Made by a program: the position numbers and the translations under genes
Notes under the pieces: model-generated
Told to the model about the DNA's origin: nothing
Seen by the model: only the letters and a program-made list of their open reading frames with translations
Databases searched by the model: none
Shown here: positions 1 through 9,800 of the stretch, in pieces
Layout: every line of letters starts with the position of its first letter
Position numbering within the stretch: position 1 is the stretch's first letter
NCBI RefSeq assembly: GCF_002161765.1
Contig: NZ_NFIN01000007.1
Location: 103,269-167,268 of the forward strand
Source of the DNA: Bacteroides sp. An322
GTDB taxonomy: Bacteria > Bacteroidota > Bacteroidia > Bacteroidales > Bacteroidaceae
Direction of reading: 5' to 3'
Length of the DNA: 64,000 nt

Positions 1-271
1 ATATCCAATGACTGTCAGGCCAATTCATAGGCATAAGTGTCCAGTTTTCGAAATCTTTGCTACACCATAATTGCGATGGTCCAAATCCGGCACCACTTCC
101 ATCGGTAGTAGCATATATATAATAAGTATCGCCAAATTTCTTAACAGTAGGGTCGGCAAAATAACCCGGAATGAAAGGGTTTCCCGCCCCCGGCGTATTC
201 CATTTGACTTCTTGCGCTTGTGTAGTCAACGCAGTAGCAATTAATAAAAAGGTATACAATAACTTTTTCAT
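1..271 (-). CDS. Glycoside hydrolase family 43, N-terminal part (cut by window edge)
   Basis: About the first 90 residues are visible; the rest lies beyond base 1. The protein begins with a signal peptide (MKKLLYTFLLIATALTTQAQ) and continues into GNPFIPGYFADPTVKKFGDT, the first blade of a GH43 five-bladed propeller, with the Asp of ADPT in the position of the family's general base. GH43 enzymes are mostly alpha-L-arabinofuranosidases, beta-xylosidases or arabinanases; the subfamily cannot be told from this fragment. The ATG is 6 bases after the stop of the GH97 gene, so it is the distal gene of the minus-strand operon that starts at the GH127 gene. The product is probably exported to the periplasm or outer membrane. 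Confidence 0.85.
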   Translation of the reverse strand, partial: MKKLLYTFLLIATALTTQAQEVKWNTPGAGNPFIPGYFADPTVKKFGDTYYIYATTDGSGAGFGPSQLWCSKDFENWTLMPMNWPDSHWI

Positions 272-277
272 GGTTTA

Positions 278-2998
278 TCACTCCTCTGCTTTACAATCGT
301 TGTATAAAGGTAAATCTATCTCATAAAAATATTCTTTAAGCAAGTTGTACATATCCGGATCGTATGCTTTCAGTTTCGTGCGGTTATTCACCCAATTATG
401 CACTCCGTTAGCTTTTTTCGAATAGCGGTTACAATTGAAGAACGACTGTGTACATTCAGCGAAGTATTCTTCTTTATTACTGACAGCATAAGTGTCTTTC
501 CATAATCCTTTTTGGATAGCATTTTGACGAAGCGCTTCCAACCGTTTGTCAAAATCTGGTTCCACCCCTACAATTCCAATCGTATGAATCAAATGGGCAA
601 ACTCGTGTACTAAAATATTTTCGCCTACGTATTTATCATTAGGCAAAGCAAGCAGGTTTTCTTCTCCACAACTGGATGAGTAAGTATCTTCGGGTGCGCC
701 GCCGAAACCGCGGGCACGCTTGTTCCAATACTTGATGCTGTCTTCACAATTGCAGATGTGTGCGAATTCGGGCAAGTCGCACGTCTCTTCATTTTTTCCA
801 ATGACCATCACGTGACAGCCTTCTTTTACCATTTGCGCTTTAATATCAGGTCGTTTCGCAAGCATCAGGCTGATAATGTCACAAGCTTTCAACAAAGCAG
901 TATCGCTTACCTGTTCCGAAGAAGTAACATAGAGCCCTTCCGTCTCAATGTATTTCTTATAAAAATCTGGAATCTGTTTTCCTTCAGGTACACCAATTAC
1001 TTCACTATGTTTCGGGCATAATTCCAATTTCATTGCAAAACCGCCTCCCGAAGCAAGATGCAAGTTGAGTTTGGAGTCATGATTTACATTAAATTGTTCG
1101 CACACATAATCTTCGGCTTGTTTCGAAGCATTGATGCCATCCTTTATTAACGTACAACGATAAGTCTCATTAACATTCAAGAAAGAAAAATCTATTGTTA
1201 TATCACGTTCATCCCAATTGGTCATACCACCCACATACCAGTTGATGTCTTTCATACGTGCCGTTACAATATATTTGCCTATTTCGCCCGCTACAACAAA
1301 AGTCGAATCGGTTTCTACCGGAAGAGAAGTGATAAAATCCAAGCATTCCGATTCACGAATATAATTGGTAGGTGCATCACAAAGCATTGTGAATGGAGAA
1401 TCGTATACGATGTAAGCGGCAAGTTGATGAGAACGGGTTCCCATACTCATCGGTGTGTAATACATCGGTCGGAAATCATGTTTCGTAGCATTACGCATGG
1501 CTCCCGGTGTATAGTCTACATGACCTGCCATCATACGGATGTAAGGAAAAGTCACATCATACAACGGCATATTCTTTTCTACCTCGCTCCATTTGGCTTC
1601 CTCCATACCGAACACACTTTCGTAATTGATGACATTGGGATAAGTACGGTTCAATCCGGTAGGTTTATAGATACCGTGATAATCGAGCAATAACTTATAT
1701 TCGGCAGCTTTTTCAGCGATACGGTATATCATTTCTACAGCAGTCTGATCGTCACGGTCAAGAAAATCCACCTTAAATCCTTTGATGCCCATATCGGCAT
1801 ATTTCTTGCAAGCAGCTTCCAGTTGGGCGTCTAATACATTGAATACCGTCCACAACACGATGCCTACACCCTTGCTCTTTCCGTAGGCAACCAGTTCGGG
1901 CAGGTCGATAGCCGCAACGGTAGTCAACATATCTCCGCTCTTGGGATCATACCAACCTTCGTCCATTACGATATATTCCAACCCGTTGCGGGAAGCAAAA
2001 TCGATATAATATTTATAGGTATCCATATTGATGCCCGTGCTGAAAGGTACGCCTTTCAGGTTCCAGTCGTTCCACCATTCCCATGCCACTTTGCCTGGTC
2101 TCACCCAACTATAGTCTCCGATGCGGTTAGGCGAGGCCAACGCATAGACTAAATTGTTGACCGGCATTTCGGTGTCTTTTTCTGTAATGGCAAGGATACG
2201 CCATGGATATTCGCGGGTACCTTTTACTTTTGCAATAAAGTTTTCTGTTTCGGTCACATATAATTGTTTGCGCCACGGATAGTAGTCTGTCTTTTTAGGA
2301 TAAGGGGCAAATACTCCTTTCAGTCCGTTGGCTCCGGTAGGCTCAACGAACATACCCGGATAAGCTTCTAAATCCGATTCTAACAACGTTACTTTTACAC
2401 TTCCGCAATCTACTGTAACAGGAAGAAAGGCAAGTTGCTTACGTGCCCCCGAAAGCGGTTTTACATCATAGGTAGCCTGATATGCCATAGCCATCGGTTT
2501 TTCTTCGTTGGTAGTGTAAGGCAAGTATGCCGTATAGTTTCCGGTGAAATTGAATTCCGCCGTTTCATCAGCTATAATCAGTTCTTTTTCTTTACCGGCG
2601 GTCGTGTAAAAGCGGTAGGCGACGCCTTCGTTATATGCCCGGAATATAACGCCGAAATCACCTTTCAGCTTCAAGTTCATTTCGTTGCATGCCGCACGGA
2701 ATGACTTGAAGCGATAGAAAGGAGATATTATATCCTGAACAATCGTCCTTGACTTTTTAGAAGCGACCTTAACTGCTGTCCCAGCGGTCAGTTGTTTGTC
2801 AAGAGTCACTAAACCTATTTGATTGCTTTTAAGTATGAGAGAATCGTTATGATATACAGAGTATGTCAACAGATCGTTCCCGTCTGTTACTGTGACTTTC
2901 AAGTGCTTGTCGGGCGAAAGCAACGTGAAGTCTTTGGCTTGCGATGCAATCCCGACGATGCTAAAGATTATTCCGAAAAAAAAAGATGTCTTTTTCAT
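278..2998 (-). CDS. GH97 glycosidase fused to a C-terminal HEFAH metallopeptidase-like domain
   Basis: The 906-residue exported protein starts MKKTSFFFGIIFSIVGIASQ (signal peptide). Residues 25-665 are a complete GH97 (N-terminal beta-sandwich, TIM barrel, C-terminal sheet). The barrel has KVDFLDRDDQ with Asp411 and INYESVFG with Glu460. These look like the nucleophile and acid/base of the retaining GH97 branch (alpha-galactosidase/arabinopyranosidase type) rather than the inverting SusB branch; this is inferred from memory of the family. Most GH97 proteins end near residue 650-700. Here about 240 residues follow, with a gluzincin-type zinc motif VHEFAHLIH (His798, His802) and a downstream NKEEYFAECTQ segment offering Glu843, Glu844 or Glu848 as third ligand. 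The fusion therefore joins a glycosidase to a probable zinc peptidase. It sits between the DUF6055-like and GH43 genes of the operon. Confidence 0.85.
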   Translation of the reverse strand: MKKTSFFFGIIFSIVGIASQAKDFTLLSPDKHLKVTVTDGNDLLTYSVYHNDSLILKSNQIGLVTLDKQLTAGTAVKVASKKSRTIVQDIISPFYRFKSFRAACNEMNLKLKGDFGVIFRAYNEGVAYRFYTTAGKEKELIIADETAEFNFTGNYTAYLPYTTNEEKPMAMAYQATYDVKPLSGARKQLAFLPVTVDCGSVKVTLLESDLEAYPGMFVEPTGANGLKGVFAPYPKKTDYYPWRKQLYVTETENFIAKVKGTREYPWRILAITEKDTEMPVNNLVYALASPNRIGDYSWVRPGKVAWEWWNDWNLKGVPFSTGINMDTYKYYIDFASRNGLEYIVMDEGWYDPKSGDMLTTVAAIDLPELVAYGKSKGVGIVLWTVFNVLDAQLEAACKKYADMGIKGFKVDFLDRDDQTAVEMIYRIAEKAAEYKLLLDYHGIYKPTGLNRTYPNVINYESVFGMEEAKWSEVEKNMPLYDVTFPYIRMMAGHVDYTPGAMRNATKHDFRPMYYTPMSMGTRSHQLAAYIVYDSPFTMLCDAPTNYIRESECLDFITSLPVETDSTFVVAGEIGKYIVTARMKDINWYVGGMTNWDERDITIDFSFLNVNETYRCTLIKDGINASKQAEDYVCEQFNVNHDSKLNLHLASGGGFAMKLELCPKHSEVIGVPEGKQIPDFYKKYIETEGLYVTSSEQVSDTALLKACDIISLMLAKRPDIKAQMVKEGCHVMVIGKNEETCDLPEFAHICNCEDSIKYWNKRARGFGGAPEDTYSSSCGEENLLALPNDKYVGENILVHEFAHLIHTIGIVGVEPDFDKRLEALRQNAIQKGLWKDTYAVSNKEEYFAECTQSFFNCNRYSKKANGVHNWVNNRTKLKAYDPDMYNLLKEYFYEIDLPLYNDCKAEE

Positions 2999-3086
2999 GT
3001 GTTCATGTATTATGGGTTATTTTCGTTTGCAAAGCAAAAGAAAAAGTTCCGAATGGTGTGTCATAGAAGTCTTAAACAATGCGAAT

Positions 3087-3126
3087 ATCGTCCGAAAGCC
3101 GGCGTAATTCATGGCTTTTGGACGAT
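3087..3126 (-). terminator. Intra-operon hairpin upstream of the GH97 gene
   Basis: Arms 3087-3100 (ATCGTCCGAAAGCC) and 3113-3126 (GGCTTTTGGACGAT) pair with one G-T pair and a 12-base loop. The hairpin lies in the 177-base gap between the DUF6055-like gene and the GH97 gene. No clear T-run follows on the minus strand, so it may stabilise or partly attenuate the operon transcript rather than terminate it fully. Confidence 0.5.
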
Positions 3127-3175
3127 TATTGCATCTGGTTAAACGATTTTATAATCGGTATAGAGTTTTTTACAG

Positions 3176-4561
3176 TTATTGGATGCTGGTATTCGTCAGT
3201 CGTATTTTATAAGGCCATTGCACTAAAGGTACTTGCTGTAATAACCGGTGATTATCGTGCGGGCCGGCGGTCACTATCAACCATAGATGGGCTAACTTCT
3301 TTCCTTTAGGCACTGTCCATGACGCTGTATTCGTTTGATTGTTTGCGTCTGTGCTTCCCGATGTGCCGAATAAGGTTTCTCCTTCTTCCGTTACGCCCAC
3401 AAAGCCGTAACGGTAATAGGCTGTGTGATGAATCGGGTTCTCGTAACCCGGATATCCTGTTGGCGCTTCTTTGCCTTGCAGCCCTTTGAAGTCAGCTTTT
3501 ACCGTCGTGCCCGGTTCAGGTATTTCAAGACGGATGGCATTGAAACCGTAATTTTCCGGACAATGTTCTGCTTTTACTTGCCAATAACCGTCAGGCTCTT
3601 GGATCATGTAAAGCTTGAAGTTCTCGAACGAATTGGCAAAAGGCCGGGTTTCAGCAAAAGCCCGTTTGAAATCGAGGTTCACCAAATGGCAGTAACAATC
3701 AAACATTTCATCTATAAACTTATAATTCTCTCCTGTCTTGAATCCTTTCAGCCGTTGATAAGTCAATACAGGATCTTCGTCTGCCGTGCTTTCCCGATAA
3801 AGCTTGGCGATGAAGTCCAGTCCGTTGCGTTCACTCCAATATTCTAATACGTATGGCGAACGATAAACATTCTCATCATGTAGAAATGCTTTATATGAAG
3901 CTTGTTTAAACGCATCCCAATGATAGGTCTCTTCAGCAATCCAGTTCGGATTGACCTGCCATAACATCCATTGCGAAGTCATTTCGAAGAATCCTCCTTG
4001 CTTTTCTCCCCAACATGAACTACCATCCGCTAACATCTGAAGTTGGAAACTGTGTCCCAATTCGTGTGCCACGGCATTCAGGTTCGGGTCTTGCAGACGG
4101 TTTGGCGCAGCCCAAAAGGCTCCTATCTTATTATCGTAGGCTCCTCCGTATGCGGTGCCATCCAGCGAGTACATCAACATCACCATCATGCGGTATCGTT
4201 CGCAGTACGAGCCGGAGTTGACAAAGTCTAAACTGTCGCGGAAAAACGTGTAGAATTCTTCCAATTTCGTTTTCAAGTGTTCCAAATCAATACGCATATT
4301 GTGTCCCTCTAATTGTGGAGGATTTGCCAAGTCTTTGCCAAAACCTTTTTCCCAGAAAATAGCTGTATTTTCGGTATAATCCATCCGGGCATAACTGTAT
4401 TGGCAGGTATCTATTTGCCAATTTTGCCCAGCAAATTCTTCTGGCTGGTAAATGGCTTTCCCTGATGGCAACGGGTAAAGCTGATGAATGGAAATCGTAT
4501 CATTGGCTGCACATGAAAGCAGGGCAACCGTACTCAATAAAATTATACTAATGTTTCTCAT
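3176..4561 (-). CDS. Putative zinc metallopeptidase lipoprotein (DUF6055-like)
   Basis: The start was set at 4561 because it gives a lipoprotein signal, MRNISIILLSTVALLSCAAN with Cys17 as lipobox cysteine; a longer in-frame extension upstream has no signal and is unlikely. The mature protein (461 residues in all) has a zinc-peptidase motif AHELGHSFQ (His166, Glu167, His170) followed by GGFFEMTSQWM, which could supply the third ligand. The overall pattern resembles the Bacteroidetes DUF6055 family, whose function I do not know. It is the second peptidase-like protein in this operon, after the HEFAH domain fused to the GH97. No enzyme activity can be claimed from sequence alone. Confidence 0.6.
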   Translation of the reverse strand: MRNISIILLSTVALLSCAANDTISIHQLYPLPSGKAIYQPEEFAGQNWQIDTCQYSYARMDYTENTAIFWEKGFGKDLANPPQLEGHNMRIDLEHLKTKLEEFYTFFRDSLDFVNSGSYCERYRMMVMLMYSLDGTAYGGAYDNKIGAFWAAPNRLQDPNLNAVAHELGHSFQLQMLADGSSCWGEKQGGFFEMTSQWMLWQVNPNWIAEETYHWDAFKQASYKAFLHDENVYRSPYVLEYWSERNGLDFIAKLYRESTADEDPVLTYQRLKGFKTGENYKFIDEMFDCYCHLVNLDFKRAFAETRPFANSFENFKLYMIQEPDGYWQVKAEHCPENYGFNAIRLEIPEPGTTVKADFKGLQGKEAPTGYPGYENPIHHTAYYRYGFVGVTEEGETLFGTSGSTDANNQTNTASWTVPKGKKLAHLWLIVTAGPHDNHRLLQQVPLVQWPYKIRLTNTSIQ

Positions 4562-4791
4562 GGTTGATGAATGTTTTTTTATTCTGTCAGCAAAGTAAAG
4601 CAAAAAACAGGAAAAGAAAGGATGAAAATCGTACAAGGTTATGATAAGATAGTCCAAATATATCCCACTTTGGTTAAGAAACTGTTTTAAATTAATCGAA
4701 GATAAACGTTACGCACATTTATAATTGATTCCCCAATACCTTTCAAATATTTAAGTTCCGCTTGGATTATATTATCGATGTGAACGGCATC

Positions 4792-4889
4792 CTTTTACGG
4801 TTTCCGTTCCAAAACCGTACGTTCTTGATACGGAAACCGTATGTTTTTGGGTCGGAAAACGTACGGTTTGGGGACGGAAACCATAAAAG
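4792..4889. repeat. 98-base inverted repeat built on ACGGTTTCCGT units
   Basis: Arms of 32 bases, 4792-4823 (starts CTTTTACGGTTTCCG) and 4858-4889 (ends GGAAACCATAAAAG), are reverse complements with three mismatches. The centre holds further variants of the same word (ATACGGAAACCGTAT at 4829-4843, itself a palindrome). The whole region 4658-5077 between the SusD gene and the DUF6055-like gene has no coding sequence; this element and the hairpin at 4988-5045 are its contents. Confidence 0.8.
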
Positions 4890-4987
4890 TGAGACTGCCT
4901 GAAACAAATTCTGATCCTTTCAATCCTACATTGATTCATACCCTCCTAAACAAATTTATCGGATATGATCAAACCAGCTTCTAAAAA

Positions 4988-5045
4988 GCAAAGAGCAATA
5001 CCATCAGGCTTTATTCCGACAATCAACCCATGTATTGCTCTTTGC
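4988..5045 (-). terminator. Hairpin downstream of the susD-like gene
   Basis: Perfect 14-base arms, 4988-5001 (GCAAAGAGCAATAC) and 5032-5045 (GTATTGCTCTTTGC), enclose a 30-base loop 33 bases after the SusD stop codon. On the minus strand the 3' arm is followed by TTTTTAG. This position between susCD and the enzyme genes is where Bacteroidales loci often have partial terminators that lower expression of distal genes. Confidence 0.6.
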
Positions 5046-5077
5046 CTTTATAACGGATAACCGGCTTCTTCAATCAT

Positions 5078-6862
5078 TTAGTCTTCATAAGGAAGACCGT
5101 CAAGATTCGGACACTTATTTAATTCATAACGTGGTACAGGCATCCAATACATCGCTTCACGGAAATTGCGTTGTTGCAATATCGTAGTATTGTGTGTGTA
5201 AAGCAACGTACCGTCCCCTAACTTATAAATCTTCATAGCAGTAGGACAGTTTTCTGCTGAATAAGCATCTTCCATCCGCTTCCACCTACGCAAATCAAAG
5301 AAACGTTGCCCTTCGAACATTAATTCCACTGCTCTTTCCTGCTCATACTTTTCGCGAATGTTATTTGCATCTGTCAAAGCAGGCAACAAAGCACGTGTAC
5401 GGGTTTTGTTAATATATTCCAACGCTTCAGAATCCCGACCCAATTCTATCAAACATTCGGCATAATTCAAATAAAACTCGCCTAAGCGGAAGAAAATCCA
5501 AGGAGTATTATCCATGACGGTTTCATCCCATTGGTCATAGTCCGGATTCATAAACTTACGCAGGTAATAACCTGTTTGCGTCGCATTCCAATATTCACCG
5601 CTGGTATAAGTTGGTGATTGTTCACCTGAAGTCACCCCTTCTGCTCCTGATTCATATATTTGAACAGGATGGTTATCTTCTCCATATCCCCAACGTGCAC
5701 CATCATAAAGAATATTTGCATACAAACGCATTTCACGGTTTTCATAAGGAGAGATTTTTGTAGCGTCAATAGTTTGGTCGGTATATACAATTTCGCCAGT
5801 ATTAGCATCAACAGTAGGTACTTGGATATTATATTTTTGGACTCCAGTCATTTCAAAGTCTGTTCCGTCTTCATTCTGATAAAGATTTACAATATCATAA
5901 GTAGGAAGCCATACTCCCCAACCATTGTAACCATTATAAGCTCCGGGAGGCGATGACATCGGATAACTTTGTGAATAAGCACCTCCACTTACCGTATTAT
6001 ACATTTTCTCAAAAATGATTTCTGGATTTTGAGGGTCGCAGAATAAAGCGGCATATTCTTCATAACCATTCACTTGCGGTAAATTGTAAACTCCTTGGTC
6101 AGCCAAGTCAATAACCGCTTTTTGGGCATCAGCGGCTTCTTGCCATCTTTCAGTAGAAGGCGTGCCGAAAAGCGGACTTGCCTTATATAACAAAGTACGT
6201 GCTTTTACGGCTAATGCAGCCCCTTTTGTTGCACGACCGAAGTCCTCGCTGCCATAAGATGTCGGCAATATGGCAACAGCACGGTCACAATCCGCAACAA
6301 TAGAATCTGCCACTTCATCCATATCTGCCCGAGTTTGTGTCCATTCCGCATCCATATCAAATGTATGGTATACCAAAGGCACCCTTCCATAAAGGGAATA
6401 TAATTGGTGATAATAGAATGCACGCAAAAAATAGGCTTGTCCAATCATTTCTTCTTTTTGCGTTTCCTCTACGTCTGAAGCGACAGGGACCTCACCTATT
6501 CTTTCTAAGAACTGGTTTACATTTTTAATTCCCGTGTAATAAAAATACCACGTATTACCTTTACCTTCAGAATATCCTACATTATAATTATCGCACGAAA
6601 CATTACCCAAGGTATAAACTTCCGTAGCATAACCTGTACGGTGATACAATTCGTCTGTATAGCTACAAAACGGAACGCCCTGTTCGTTATCACCTTCTAT
6701 CCATCGGTAACAGTTGTTTAAGAAAGCCTCGGCATAATCGAGGTTGCTCCACACAGCTGCATCCGAAATCTGGTTGTGAGGGTCAACATCCAAGAAGTCT
6801 GAACACGCTGCCATGCCTACTCCAACCAATGCACACAATGCGTTTTTATATATTGTTTTCAT
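5078..6862 (-). CDS. SusD/RagB-family glycan-binding lipoprotein
   Basis: The protein has 594 residues with a lipoprotein signal ending MAACSDFLDVDP (Cys20), the usual SusD beginning. TPR-like helices carry QAYFLRAFYYHQLYSLYGRV near residue 145 and the C-terminal signature INKTRTRA...YEQERAVELMFEGQRFFDLRRW, both typical of the family. SusD homologues cap the SusC transporter at the cell surface and bind the oligosaccharide substrate. The gene lies 25 bases downstream of its SusC partner. The ligand cannot be read from the sequence; the operon enzymes suggest an arabinose-containing glycan. Confidence 0.95.
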   Translation of the reverse strand: MKTIYKNALCALVGVGMAACSDFLDVDPHNQISDAAVWSNLDYAEAFLNNCYRWIEGDNEQGVPFCSYTDELYHRTGYATEVYTLGNVSCDNYNVGYSEGKGNTWYFYYTGIKNVNQFLERIGEVPVASDVEETQKEEMIGQAYFLRAFYYHQLYSLYGRVPLVYHTFDMDAEWTQTRADMDEVADSIVADCDRAVAILPTSYGSEDFGRATKGAALAVKARTLLYKASPLFGTPSTERWQEAADAQKAVIDLADQGVYNLPQVNGYEEYAALFCDPQNPEIIFEKMYNTVSGGAYSQSYPMSSPPGAYNGYNGWGVWLPTYDIVNLYQNEDGTDFEMTGVQKYNIQVPTVDANTGEIVYTDQTIDATKISPYENREMRLYANILYDGARWGYGEDNHPVQIYESGAEGVTSGEQSPTYTSGEYWNATQTGYYLRKFMNPDYDQWDETVMDNTPWIFFRLGEFYLNYAECLIELGRDSEALEYINKTRTRALLPALTDANNIREKYEQERAVELMFEGQRFFDLRRWKRMEDAYSAENCPTAMKIYKLGDGTLLYTHNTTILQQRNFREAMYWMPVPRYELNKCPNLDGLPYED

Positions 6863-6887
6863 ATTGAAGTTATTATAGAATTAAACA

Positions 6888-9800
6888 TTAAAAAGTTACA
6901 TTGACACCAAATGTCCATGAACGCTGAATCGAATATCCCCTAATACCATTTGTCATTTCGGGGTCGAAAATACCTACACCGTCAATGGTGAATAGGTTGT
7001 TTCCATTCGCATAAAGACGAAGATTGTCTATGCCTAAACGTGAAGTCCATTGTTTCGGGAATGTATATCCGAATTCCAATGATTTCAGGCGGACAAATGA
7101 TGCATCGCGCAGCCACCATGTAGAGGATTGTGAATTACGTCCGTCTACTTGAGATTCTTTCATGAATGCACGTGGCCATTTTGCTGCTAAGTTCTGTTCG
7201 GCTGTATTCGATTCACTCCAGCGTCCTTCATAAAAGTCAGTAGCCATGTTCATGGTCGGTTGAACCAATATTTCAGCATCTGCTTGACCTTGGAAGAAAG
7301 CACTGATGTCAAAACCTTTCCAAGAGCCATTCAGCGTTAAACCGAAAATCCATTTTGGCGTAGCTGATTTATCACGACGCACAGCATCATCCCATGTGAT
7401 ATTTCCATCGCCGTTTGTATCTCTATAAATCAAGTCTCCGACTTTAGTCCCTGACAAATGAGGCGTAGCATCAATTTCTTCCTGAGTTTGGTAAATCCCC
7501 AATGCTTCATAATAGGTGCCACCATCAATAGGATGTCCGGTTACCCGTTGCCATTCTGGAGTATCTATTGCCTCATCCATATAAATAACTTCATTTTTAG
7601 CATAAGTCACATTACCAGTCACTCCCCATTCGAAATCACCTGCGCGGTCACGATAAGTAGCAATAGCTTCGAAACCATGATTCTTTACCTTCCCTAAGTT
7701 TTCCGCCGGAAGTGAAAGTCCAGAGTAAGTAGGAATAGAAGCATTCCGCGTAATCAAGATATCACTACGGCGTGATTGGAAATAATCAAGGTCAAGCCCG
7801 AATTTACCATTTAGAAATTGAGCGGAGAAACCTGCATTCCAAGTTTTCGCCGTTTCCCAAGTAACGAGAGGATTAGCAGTAACAGTTTCGTAGATACTTT
7901 CTGCAAATACGGGGTCTGTACCGAAAGTATACAAAGGAGGAGTTGCCCCACTTTGTACAAATCCATACATGGAAAGATATTGATAAGCGGAAATGTTATC
8001 ATTACCCATCATACCCCACGAACCTTTCAACTTGAGAAAACTTACCACATTCTTTATAGGTTCGAAGAATTTTTCTTCTGACATGACCCAACCTGCAGAG
8101 AAACCCGGGAATAATCCCCAACGATGACCTGGTGCAAAGTTCATCGAACCGTCATAGCGCAAGGTAAATTCGGCAAGATATTTATCTTTATAACCGTAGT
8201 TAATTCGTCCAAACCAATTCTGGCGAGCTGTTTCATCAGAATTGCCACTATTGCTTTGGTCATCTTTATCAATGCTGCCAAAATCCAAATCGGGCAAAGC
8301 CGATGATGTAAAGTTCGTCCGGTAGCCATACAAATAATTGTAATTATACCGACTTTGCTCATAAGCCACGAAAGCATCAACCTTATGTGCTTCGTTAAAT
8401 GTACGACTATATCCAATACGTGCATTTACGGTAATGGTACTACTGTTGCTCGACCAAGACCCAACGCTATTCGAACCTGTAGCGTCTCTCTGATTAATGT
8501 ATTCTCCAGTAGCTTCATCATACGAATAAATATCATACGGAGTCCGTATAGACTTCCCGTTATTGAACGTATAATCCAATGCAGCATAACCTTCTGCATA
8601 AAGTCCTGATGTAATTACATCCAAATCAATACGAAGTTTCGGCTTTAAATTAATGGTATTATACGTACTCTTGTCAGTTCCGGGCAAATCAGATACCATT
8701 AATACAGCATTGTTGGTAATGCCATCGTGTCCGGTTCTCAACAGTCCGTTCGGATAATACGGAGCAGCCATCGGACTGGTAGTTAGGAAATAGCCAAACA
8801 AGTCTTCTGTTGAATAAGCTCCACGATTATTCACGGCTTGACGTCCCAAAATATCCATACTGAACTTAATGGATTTCGTTATTTTGGCATCCAAATTAGT
8901 TGTAAACTGGTACTGATTGTAATCTTGAGGGCTATTCTTGTAGATTACATCCTGATACATATATTGAGCAGAGGTATAAAACGAGAAACGTTCATTACCT
9001 CCACTAATGGAAAGGCTGTGTTCGGTATTGGTAGCCCAATTCTTTGCTACAGCATTCCACCAGTTCGTGTTCGGATAGTTAATTTGGTCACTTCCATTCA
9101 ATATGGTTGCAAGGGCTGTTTCTGGATAAGTCAACGCATTGCCTTGTGCCGCATCAAACTCATTCACATACGTAGCATATTGATATGCGTCTAACATTTC
9201 AGGCACACGAGTCGGTTGCGAAATAGATACATTTCCACTGTAGTTTACGGTTATTTTCCCTTCTTTACCACGTTTGGTAGTAACCAAAATGACACCATTT
9301 GCCGCACGGGCACCATAAATAGCAGCCGAAGCATCTTTCAATACTGATATAGACTCAATATCTTCAGGATTCAATCGGCCAAAAGAACGGTCTGCGATAC
9401 CATCCACAACAATCAACGGAGCGGTATTTCCTAACGTACCTTTACCACGAATCAAGATTTCAGCATCATCTGCTCCCGGTTCCCCGCTTCGGGTATTAGC
9501 AATAACACCAGCCGTTTTTCCAGCCAAAGCATTGGTCAAATTTGCAGCAGAAACATTCTTCAACTCATCACCGCTTACCGCAGAAATAGAACCGGTTAAC
9601 GTAGCTTTCCGTTGAGTACCATAACCAACTACGACAACTTCATCCATAAGTTCTGAATTTTCTTGCAGCATAATAGCTTGCCCTGCTTTTACTTCACTTG
9701 CTTTTATTTCTATTGTCTTGTAACCGATGTAGCTAATAACCAATGTTGCATTAGGAGCTACCTCTAATGAGAAGTTTCCATCAAAATCAGTAATCGAACC

